The notes under the pieces: generated by a model
Databases searched by the model: none
Told to the model about the DNA's origin: nothing
Seen by the model: only the letters and a program-made list of their open reading frames with translations
Translations under genes and position numbers: made by a program
Shown: positions 1 to 5,020 of the stretch, one piece after another
How the letters are laid out: each line of letters starts with the position of its first letter
Position numbering within the stretch: position 1 is the stretch's first letter
Source of the DNA: an uncultured Clostridia bacterium
GTDB lineage: Bacteria > Bacillota > Clostridia > TANB77 > CAG-508
Assembly: GCA_944392065.1 (NCBI GenBank)
Contig: CALXVO010000087.1
Span: 1-5,020, forward strand
Reading direction: 5' to 3'
DNA: 5,020 nucleotides

Positions 1-619
1 CTCCTCCAACAATAAGACCTGAAACGATAAAGTATAGTAATCTACATCCTGCCATTAGCATCATTACAAAGGTAATTGCGCTCATTACAATCCCTACGCT
101 TAAATGGTTTTGTATAAATAAGGCTATTAATACAGGAATCATTAACCAGATGAGCGGATAAACAAATCCTTTTTTAAAACTTCTTAAACTATCTTTATGG
201 TCTGTTAAGTAACCCGCATAAAATATAATTAATCCTATTTTTGTTATTTCTGATGGTTGAAATTGCGATATTCCAAGATTAATCCATCTTCTAGCACCTC
301 CTGCATTAATTCCAAGTCCTGGAATCAAAACAAGTAGTAGTACTACTACTGAGAGCCAATATATTAGCCAATAAAATTTTTTATATATTCTATAGTCAAT
401 TTTTGAAACAAACCACATCACAGCTAATCCACCTACTGCAAAAATGACCTGTTTTGTTACATATGTATAACTATCTCCTGTTTCAGCTAATGCAGAAGGT
501 GCACTTGCTGAAAGTACCATTACTATTCCGAAAGATAGAAGGATTAAAATAATAATTATTAGTATAAAGTCTACTTGACTTTTTTTATTTTTATGTACAG
601 TTTTTGTTTTATCTTGCAT
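1..619 (-). CDS. ftsW: FtsW/SpoVE-type SEDS peptidoglycan glycosyltransferase, N-terminal part
   Basis: This is a membrane glycosyltransferase of the SEDS family, which polymerises lipid II into glycan strands at the division septum (or spore cortex for SpoVE) together with a class B PBP. The first 206 codons are visible; family members are usually about 370-400 residues, so just over half is here and the stop lies beyond the left edge. A Lys-rich cytoplasmic tail (residues 1-16) precedes a first membrane segment (about 18-38), and further hydrophobic segments lie near 57-71, 83-100, 128-138 and 152-170. The SEDS signature GGARRWI (107-113) followed by QPSEITK (121-127) is intact. The catalytic Asp of the large extracellular loop should lie beyond the window. 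The start at 619 is the first in-frame ATG after an upstream in-frame TAA, but its nearest Shine-Dalgarno (AAAGGA, 632-637) is 12 nt away, which is long. The family is certain; FtsW versus SpoVE cannot be settled from sequence alone. Confidence 0.95.
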   Translation of the reverse strand, partial: MQDKTKTVHKNKKSQVDFILIIIILILLSFGIVMVLSASAPSALAETGDSYTYVTKQVIFAVGGLAVMWFVSKIDYRIYKKFYWLIYWLSVVVLLLVLIPGLGINAGGARRWINLGISQFQPSEITKIGLIIFYAGYLTDHKDSLRSFKKGFVYPLIWLMIPVLIALFIQNHLSVGIVMSAITFVMMLMAGCRLLYFIVSGLIVGG

Positions 620-695
620 TCTGCATATCAATCCTTTCTTGAGTGCAAAATTTTAATCTTAATTGTGCTTCTAATATTCTTTTGCTTTCTATCAT
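609..695 (-). CDS. Possible small overlapping ORF before ftsW (28 aa), unassigned
   Basis: A 28-codon frame (ATG at 695, TAA at 611-609) ends inside ftsW and overlaps its start by 11 nt in another frame. The product would be very basic and hydrophilic (begins MIESKRILEAQLRLK), with no membrane segment and one Cys. The frame stays open back to a TGA at 776-774, giving up to 54 residues if a TTG start were used. The codons look like those of the neighbours (AGA, TTA, GAA, CAA). Against it, no good ribosome binding site precedes 695 (only AAGAAGAAAA), it is very short, and I recognise no family. It could be a real leader peptide coupled to ftsW, a remnant of a lost gene, or chance in purine-rich DNA. 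Confidence 0.2.
   Translation of the reverse strand: MIESKRILEAQLRLKFCTQERIDMQNAR
624..637 (-). promoter_or_regulatory. Ribosome binding site before ftsW with two competing ATGs
   Basis: AAAGGA at 632-637 is the only Shine-Dalgarno-like sequence near the ftsW start. It is 5 nt from an ATG at 626-624, which opens a frame of only five codons (MQNAR, stop at 611-609), and 12 nt from the ftsW ATG at 619-617. The closer ATG is in the same frame as the unassigned small ORF. Ribosomes starting or finishing in that frame would stop 8-10 nt past the ftsW start and could re-initiate on it. Confidence 0.5.
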
Positions 696-828
696 ATAGG
701 TTTTCTTCTTTAAATGACGACCTTCTTCTGTATATAACAAGGTTGAGCTTCTTTGAATTGTGGTTATTTGCAATCAAAACCAAAAAAGCAAAATCACTTT
801 TCTTTTGTTAGTATTCACCAATTTTTGA

Positions 829-856
829 AGTATATTATGTGTTTTTAATCTTTCAA
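829..856 (-). promoter_or_regulatory. Candidate sigma-A promoter for ftsW
   Basis: On the minus strand, TTGAAA (851-856, 5 of 6 to TTGACA) is followed after 16 bp by TATACT (829-834, 5 of 6 to TATAAT). It starts two bases after the mraY stop codon, and transcription would begin near 822. That gives ftsW a leader of about 200 nt containing the small open frame. AT-rich DNA yields such matches by chance, but the location, at the head of an unusually long intra-cluster gap, fits a real internal promoter. Confidence 0.35.
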
Positions 857-857
857 A

Positions 858-1835
858 CTAGATAGCAAACAATCCAATAATACAAAAAATTAATGTAATT
901 AAACTAAATACTGATACTATTTTATTTTCTTTCCATCCAGACAATTCAAAATGGTGGTGTATCGGTGTCATTTTAAATACCCTATTTCCTGTCTTCTTAA
1001 AATATGCTACTTGTATCATAACAGAAATGGTTTCTATAATTGGTACTATTGCTATAATTAGTAGAAGTAGTGGCATTTTTAAATACAATGCAATTCCCGC
1101 TATTGCTCCTCCAAGCATAAGTGAGCCAGTGTCTCCCATCATTACTTTTGCTGGATTCAAATTAAATAATAAGAATCCTAAGCATGCTCCTATTAATATT
1201 ACTCCAAATATTGTTACTTCTTTTATTCCTATTAATATTGAAATCACTGTTAAGCACGTTAAAATTATAGCAGTAACACTTGTAGATAGTCCATCTATTC
1301 CATCTGTTAGATTAATGGCATTTGTTGTAGCAAGCATTACTGTTACTGCAAATGGTATGTAAACCCAAATAGGCAATGTTATATATTCCTTTGCAAAAGG
1401 TATATATATATCTGTTCCTATATTAAATATTTTTACAAGTACAATAGTATATGCTACTGCTACAATTAATAACCCTAACATTTTTGCTTTTGGACTGAGC
1501 CCTTTTGTATTTTTTAGAACTAATTTTTTAAAGTCATCAATAAATCCTATAAACCCAAAACCCACTGCCACGCCTATTAATGGTAACAATGCTTTTGCTA
1601 CTTCTGGTTGATCTTTGTTATAGTCATAGAACATAAACCCTCCAAGTAGTATTATTACTATAATCATTATTATTCCGCCCATTGTTGGTGTTCCTTGTTT
1701 TTTTAAGTGTGACTGTGGTCCTTCTGTTCTTTCTATTTGGCCTACTTTCAGTTTTCTTAGAATTGGTACAATTATCAATGATAATATCACACTTGCGACA
1801 AATGACAGTAGTAATATTTTATTTTGATATTGCAT
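858..1835 (-). CDS. mraY: Phospho-N-acetylmuramoyl-pentapeptide transferase (MraY)
   Basis: MraY (EC 2.7.8.13) moves phospho-MurNAc-pentapeptide from UDP to undecaprenyl phosphate at the inner face of the membrane, making lipid I. The 325-residue length is normal for the family. Visible signatures are GTPTMGG (48-54), the Asp pair of IDDF (D100, D101), NAINLTDGIDGL (172-183, with D178 and D181), MMGDTGS (232-238, D235), and the family-defining loop TPIHHHFE (290-297), whose three His are H293-H295. About ten hydrophobic segments are spread along the chain, as expected, the last ending at the C-terminus (FSLITLIFCIIGLFAI). The start at 1835 is supported by a strong AGGAGG 7 nt upstream, and the gene ends in TAG. 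No residue looks missing. It follows murE after a gap filled by a structured repeat, and murF is not between them. Confidence 0.98.
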   Translation of the reverse strand: MQYQNKILLLSFVASVILSLIIVPILRKLKVGQIERTEGPQSHLKKQGTPTMGGIIMIIVIILLGGFMFYDYNKDQPEVAKALLPLIGVAVGFGFIGFIDDFKKLVLKNTKGLSPKAKMLGLLIVAVAYTIVLVKIFNIGTDIYIPFAKEYITLPIWVYIPFAVTVMLATTNAINLTDGIDGLSTSVTAIILTCLTVISILIGIKEVTIFGVILIGACLGFLLFNLNPAKVMMGDTGSLMLGGAIAGIALYLKMPLLLLIIAIVPIIETISVMIQVAYFKKTGNRVFKMTPIHHHFELSGWKENKIVSVFSLITLIFCIIGLFAI

Positions 1836-1840
1836 ATTTT

Positions 1841-1850
1841 TTCCTCCTTT
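1841..1850 (-). promoter_or_regulatory. Ribosome binding site of mraY
   Basis: AAAGGAGGAA on the minus strand, with AGGAGG 7 nt before the ATG at 1835, is the strongest Shine-Dalgarno in the window. It lies 11 nt beyond the 3' end of the large inverted repeat, so the hairpin does not sequester it. Confidence 0.85.
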
Positions 1851-1861
1851 GTCTTACTCTG

Positions 1862-1984
1862 ATTGAAAGATAATTGCTTTTGGCGAGGTGGCAACATCGC
1901 TCCGAAAATCCTTTAGCAGTAATACAAAGTACGCCTACGGTTTTCTTACTCGTTTACCTAGCCAAAAGACAATTCTTTTTCAAT
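1862..1984. repeat. 123-bp structured inverted-repeat element between murE and mraY
   Basis: The arms 1862-1889 (28 nt) and 1956-1984 (29 nt) are inverted copies with 25 paired bases, three mismatches and one bulge. The best block pairs AATTGCTTTTGGCGAGGT (1872-1889) with ACCTAGCCAAAAGACAATT (1956-1974). The 66-nt interior has further pairing: GAAAATCC (1904-1911) with GGTTTTC (1939-1945), one base bulged, then TAG (1914-1916) with CTA (1935-1937) around a GTAC-containing tip. By my count the core is near 45% GC, richer than the flanking genes. It begins at the last base of the murE stop codon and ends 11 nt before the mraY ribosome binding site, so nearly the whole gap is this element. No T-run follows the stem on the transcribed strand, so it is not a standard terminator. 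It could be a miniature mobile palindromic repeat, an RNA processing site or another structured RNA; I cannot assign a known family. Confidence 0.75.
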
Positions 1985-3465
1985 TAGCTATTATTTATTA
2001 TTTCATTTACTATCTTGTTTTCATCAAAAGGATATCTTTTTTTGTTAATCTCTTGATATTGTTCATGTCCTTTTCCTGCAAGCACTATTATATCGTTCTT
2101 TTTTGCCATACTGATTGCCTTTCTTATAGCTTCAACTCTATCTACTATACATTCATATTTTCCATTTGTCTTTTTTATTCCTATCTCTATATCTTTTATT
2201 ATTTCTTCTGGTTCCTCTGTCCTTGGATTGTCTGAGGTTATTATAGTGTAATCTGCAACTCTTCCAGATACTTCTCCCATCATTGGTCTTTTATTTTTGT
2301 CCCTGTCTCCGCCACAGCCAAACACAGAAATAACTCTTCCCTTAGTATATATCTTTACAGAACTTAGTATTTTTTCTAGACTTTCTGGTGTATGTGCATA
2401 ATCTATCATAATAGTTAGGCCTAATTTATTATCTATTAGTTCACTTCTTCCAGGAACTCTTATATTTACTAAAGCCTCTTTTATGTTTTCACTAGTACAT
2501 CCAAAATAAAGTGCTACAGCAATTGCTGCTAATGAATTATATACACTAAATCTTCCTGGTATTGATACTTTTACTCTTTCGTTTTTATCTCCTAATTTTA
2601 CTTTAAAGTCAACATACTGGTTTGTAACAGTAATATCTTTTGCAAGTAAATTACAGTGATTGTCTATTCCATATGTTGAGATTTGGCATTCTGGGACAAG
2701 CTTTGGAATCATTAAACTATACACATCATCTGCATTTATAAATCCTTTTTTGCACATCTTAAATAGCTGTACTTTAGAGTTAAAGTAGTCTTCCATATTT
2801 GGATGTTCTTTACTGCTAATATGATCTTCTGATAGGTTTGTGAATATTCCAATATCAAAATCACATCCTGTTACTCTATCCATCTTTAAACTTTGTGAAG
2901 ATACTTCCATTACTACTACTTCACATTTTTCCTCAACCATTTTGCTAAATATTTCTTGTAATTTCAAGCTTTCTGGTGTTGTGTTTTCATTATCTGCTAT
3001 TTTTTTATCGCCAACATAAGAAGCTACTGTTCCGATTAGGCCTACTTTTATTCCTTGTTTTTCTAATATTTCTCTTATCATATATGTTGTGGTTGTTTTC
3101 CCTTTTGTGCCTGTTATTCCTATAAGTTTAAACTTCCTTGATGGATTTTGATAAAAATTACATGCAGATATTGCTAATGCATGCCTTGTGTTTTTTGCCA
3201 ATACTAGAGTCACTTCTTCTGGAATAGCTTTTAACATTTCTTTATTGAATTCATCTTCTTGTGCTAAAATTACTTTTGCACCTTTTTTTATAGCTTCTTC
3301 TATGTGTTCGTGTCCATTACAATCAAATCCTTTGATAGCCACAAACATATCGTTTTCTTTTATTTCTTTAGAATTATTTCTTATATTTTTAATTTCAGTA
3401 TCTAAATCTAAGTTACCTTTTACTTTTAATCCTTCTAAACCTGCTAATACTTTTTTTAGTTCCAT
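1984..3465 (-). CDS. murE: UDP-MurNAc-tripeptide synthetase (MurE), probably meso-DAP-adding
   Basis: MurE is a cytoplasmic Mur ligase that uses ATP to add the third amino acid to UDP-MurNAc-L-Ala-D-Glu. The 493-residue length is typical. The N-terminal UDP-substrate domain covers about 1-110. The central ATPase domain has the P-loop GTKGKTTT (119-126), NTTPE (161-165), EVSSQS (187-192) and the lysine normally carbamylated, K231 in YFNSKVQLF. The C-terminal domain starts after VPGRSE (337-342) with DYAHTPESL (355-363), GCGGDRDKNKRP (383-394), DNPRTEEP (412-419) and GKGHE (464-468). DNPR is the motif linked to meso-diaminopimelate recognition, so EC 6.3.2.13 is the likely activity. The usual EVSSH is EVSSQ here, a moderate variation. 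The start at 3465 is supported by GAAAGGGG 9 nt upstream; the stop TAA abuts the inverted-repeat element. A candidate promoter lies just upstream. Confidence 0.97.
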   Translation of the reverse strand: MELKKVLAGLEGLKVKGNLDLDTEIKNIRNNSKEIKENDMFVAIKGFDCNGHEHIEEAIKKGAKVILAQEDEFNKEMLKAIPEEVTLVLAKNTRHALAISACNFYQNPSRKFKLIGITGTKGKTTTTYMIREILEKQGIKVGLIGTVASYVGDKKIADNENTTPESLKLQEIFSKMVEEKCEVVVMEVSSQSLKMDRVTGCDFDIGIFTNLSEDHISSKEHPNMEDYFNSKVQLFKMCKKGFINADDVYSLMIPKLVPECQISTYGIDNHCNLLAKDITVTNQYVDFKVKLGDKNERVKVSIPGRFSVYNSLAAIAVALYFGCTSENIKEALVNIRVPGRSELIDNKLGLTIMIDYAHTPESLEKILSSVKIYTKGRVISVFGCGGDRDKNKRPMMGEVSGRVADYTIITSDNPRTEEPEEIIKDIEIGIKKTNGKYECIVDRVEAIRKAISMAKKNDIIVLAGKGHEQYQEINKKRYPFDENKIVNEIINNS

Positions 3466-3474
3466 TGCAATTTT

Positions 3475-3482
3475 CCCCTTTC
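3475..3482 (-). promoter_or_regulatory. Ribosome binding site of murE
   Basis: GAAAGGGG on the minus strand lies 9 nt before the ATG at 3465. This spacing supports the chosen start over any internal Met. Confidence 0.7.
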
Positions 3483-3508
3483 TCTTTATTTTAAAATATG
3501 CCTTTTAC

Positions 3509-3537
3509 ATTATATAACTAAATTTTGTATTTGTACA
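3509..3537 (-). promoter_or_regulatory. Candidate sigma-A promoter for murE
   Basis: In the 92-bp gap, the minus strand has TGTACA (3532-3537, 4 of 6 to TTGACA), a 17-bp spacer and a perfect TATAAT (3509-3514). Transcription would start near 3502, leaving a short leader of about 37 nt that carries the murE ribosome binding site. It could let murE-mraY be expressed independently of the upstream PBP gene. No terminator hairpin is visible between the PBP stop and this site, so read-through from upstream is also likely. Confidence 0.4.
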
Positions 3538-3557
3538 TAGTTTGACATTTTTTTCTT

Positions 3558-5020
3558 TCATTTTTCTCCATATTCAATTACCACATTGGTTCCTTCATAA
3601 ATCTTTATTCCACCAACAGGTACTTGACTTGTAACTATTTTTTCTGAAATATCTTCCTCTACTTCTTCATAGCTAATTCCTACTCCAGCTTCTTCTAGTA
3701 CTTTTTTTGCTTCTGATATTGTCATTCCTACCACATTTGGTACTTCTACCTCTTTTTTTATATCTTCTTCAGATATGTTATCTTGCTGAATTTCTAAATA
3801 TGGCAAAACTTCTCCAAGTACTTGTGAGGCAATTGGTGCTGCCACACCACCTCCTTGGTGTCCCCCTTCTCCTGTTGGATTGTATAAAGTTATTAAAATC
3901 ACTACTTCTGGATCGGATACTGGTGCTACTCCCACAAATGAGGTCACATATTTTCCTGTGTTTACTCCATCTTCTGATGTACCTGTTTTTCCTCCTATAG
4001 AATACCCCTGTACCTGTGCATTTTTTCCTGTTCCTTGTGCTACAACAGAGCCCATCATACTAAGCACTCCTTCTGCAGTTTCTTTCGAGATTACTTTTTC
4101 TGTTTCTTCCACTGGAATATTTGTAATTTCTCCAGTTTGACTATCTATTATCTGTTTTACTATACGTGGTTTTACATAGGTTCCTTTGTTTGCAATAGTA
4201 CTTACTGCTGTAATCATTTGTATTGGGGTTATTTCAAACCTTTGCCCAAATGAGATTGTTGCAAGTTCTACTGGTCCAACTTTATCTTCTTTCAAAAAGA
4301 TGCTTCCCGCTTCTCCTGGAAGATCGATTCCTGTTCTTTTTAGTAGCCCAAATTTTTCGAGATAATCATAATACTTACTTACTCCAATTTCTTGCCCTAG
4401 CCCAATAAATACAGGATTGCAAGAATTCATTAGTGCTTGCCTTAAACTTTCTGAACCATGAGGATTATAGTATCTCCAGCAACTAATTCTTACCCCGGCT
4501 ATTGTTATTCCTCCTGTACAACAAAATTCTCCTTCCTTATCTGTTGTTGTTATTCCTTCTTCTAATGCAGCTGATGTAGTTATTAATTTAAATGTCGAAC
4601 CTGGTTCATATGTATCTGCTACTGCTTTATTTCTCCAAACCTTCTGCATTTCTTTTATCTGGTCACTTTCTGATAAATTGTCCCAATTTCCTTTCAATTC
4701 TTCTATGGTAGTTTCATAAGGTTCATTTAAGTTATAATTTGGATAACCAGCCATTGCTAAAATATCTCCAGTTTTAGGGTTCATTATAATAATGTTTCCA
4801 CCATCAGTACACACATTATCGATACACGCTTCTTTTAAGTACTTTTCTGCAATTCCTTGAATTGTTGCGTCAATACTTATTACCAAATCATTTCCATCGA
4901 TTGCTGAAATATAGTTTTCTCCTTCGCCTTCTATTTCGCCTCCATTTGCATCTGTTACTTTTGTAATTCTTCCTTTTTCCCCTTGTAGTTCTTCTTCGTA
5001 AATTGCTTCTATTCCATCTA
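3558..5020 (-). CDS. spoVD: SpoVD-like class B penicillin-binding protein with C-terminal PASTA domain (5' end missing)
   Basis: This is a D,D-transpeptidase that cross-links peptidoglycan outside the membrane, normally paired with an FtsW/SpoVE polymerase. The last 486 codons are visible; the frame runs in from the right edge (first full codon at 5018), so the cytoplasmic tail, membrane anchor and most of the pedestal domain are outside. Numbering from the first visible residue, the end of the linker (GNDLVISIDATIQ) is near 42-54. The catalytic motifs are STFK (141-144, acyl-enzyme Ser 141), SCN (199-201) and KTG (344-346), all intact. One PASTA domain covers about 424-484. C180 (in SCWRYY) and C200 (the middle residue of SCN) match the redox-sensitive pair known from Bacillus subtilis SpoVD. 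The single PASTA domain, the Cys pair and the place before murE favour SpoVD. In a non-sporulating host it could be the division PBP (FtsI/PBP2B role). It ends in TGA, 92 nt before the murE start. Confidence 0.95.
   Translation of the reverse strand, partial: DGIEAIYEEELQGEKGRITKVTDANGGEIEGEGENYISAIDGNDLVISIDATIQGIAEKYLKEACIDNVCTDGGNIIIMNPKTGDILAMAGYPNYNLNEPYETTIEELKGNWDNLSESDQIKEMQKVWRNKAVADTYEPGSTFKLITTSAALEEGITTTDKEGEFCCTGGITIAGVRISCWRYYNPHGSESLRQALMNSCNPVFIGLGQEIGVSKYYDYLEKFGLLKRTGIDLPGEAGSIFLKEDKVGPVELATISFGQRFEITPIQMITAVSTIANKGTYVKPRIVKQIIDSQTGEITNIPVEETEKVISKETAEGVLSMMGSVVAQGTGKNAQVQGYSIGGKTGTSEDGVNTGKYVTSFVGVAPVSDPEVVILITLYNPTGEGGHQGGGVAAPIASQVLGEVLPYLEIQQDNISEEDIKKEVEVPNVVGMTISEAKKVLEEAGVGISYEEVEEDISEKIVTSQVPVGGIKIYEGTNVVIEYGEK

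Noticed and set aside
575..811. 78-codon plus-strand frame opposite the ftsW start and the mraY-ftsW gap
   Set aside because: It is hydrophobic, Phe/Leu-rich and low in complexity, as expected for the complement of purine-rich DNA. It has no Shine-Dalgarno and overlaps the certain ftsW gene in antisense.
609..815. TGA at 774-776 read as Trp to join a 14-codon Lys-rich hydrophobic frame (GTG at about 818) with the downstream frame into an FtsL-like protein
   Set aside because: TGA ends the PBP gene and Trp is encoded by TGG in every certain gene here, so the standard code applies. The joined product has no clear coiled-coil or family match.
1862..1984. Inverted repeat as a rho-independent terminator of murE
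   Set aside because: No T-run follows the stem on the minus strand (the sequence continues CAGAGTAAGAC), and the loop of 66 nt is far too large.
1888..2235. 115-codon plus-strand frame through the inverted repeat into murE
   Set aside because: Most of it is antisense to the murE C-terminus. The product is a Phe/Tyr/Ile-rich string with no motif, and its start lies inside the repeat arm with no ribosome binding site.
3487..3498. 12-bp palindrome TATTTTAAAATA before murE
   Set aside because: It is made only of A and T in an AT-rich gap, so it is expected by chance, and it is too weak to act as a hairpin.
3542..3570. Plus-strand TTGACA at 3542-3547 as a -35 box
   Set aside because: No acceptable -10 lies 16-18 bp downstream (TCTCCA or CTCCAT), and no plus-strand gene follows.
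3707..4408. Several plus-strand frames of 61-97 codons opposite the PBP gene
   Set aside because: They are antisense shadows of a gene with intact catalytic motifs, lack ribosome binding sites and have skewed Leu/Phe/Ser composition.

Overview
The window is a stretch of a dcw-type (division and cell wall) gene cluster from a low-GC Gram-positive bacterium, most likely a member of the Clostridia (Bacillota). Four points support this. The DNA is AT-rich. The cluster starts with a SpoVD-like penicillin-binding protein carrying one C-terminal PASTA domain. MurE has the DNPR motif associated with meso-diaminopimelate. The ribosome binding sites are strong and purine-rich (AAAGGAGG, AAAGGGG). I cannot name the species.

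All genes are on the minus strand, so transcription runs from high to low coordinates. From right to left: a class B penicillin-binding protein/transpeptidase (spoVD-like, 3558 to the right edge, 5' end outside the window); a 92-bp gap with a candidate sigma-A promoter; murE (1984-3465); a 148-bp gap almost filled by a 123-bp structured inverted-repeat element; mraY (858-1835); a 238-bp gap with a candidate promoter and a possible small overlapping reading frame; and the first 206 codons of a SEDS-family ftsW/spoVE gene (1-619, 3' end outside the window).

The genes form one pathway. MurE adds the third stem-peptide residue to UDP-MurNAc-dipeptide in the cytoplasm. MraY moves the finished phospho-MurNAc-pentapeptide onto undecaprenyl phosphate to give lipid I. 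FtsW polymerises lipid II into glycan, and the PBP cross-links the peptides as the expected partner of a SEDS polymerase. murF and murD, which often sit next to these genes in related clusters, are absent from the two places where they might be expected. Both places are instead occupied by non-coding or unassigned DNA.

The protein-coding content is ordinary. The part that the genes do not explain is the inverted-repeat element between murE and mraY. The mraY-ftsW gap and its ambiguous translation start come second. I saw no rRNA, tRNA, CRISPR array, insertion sequence or phage gene, and no convincing new enzymatic or defence system.
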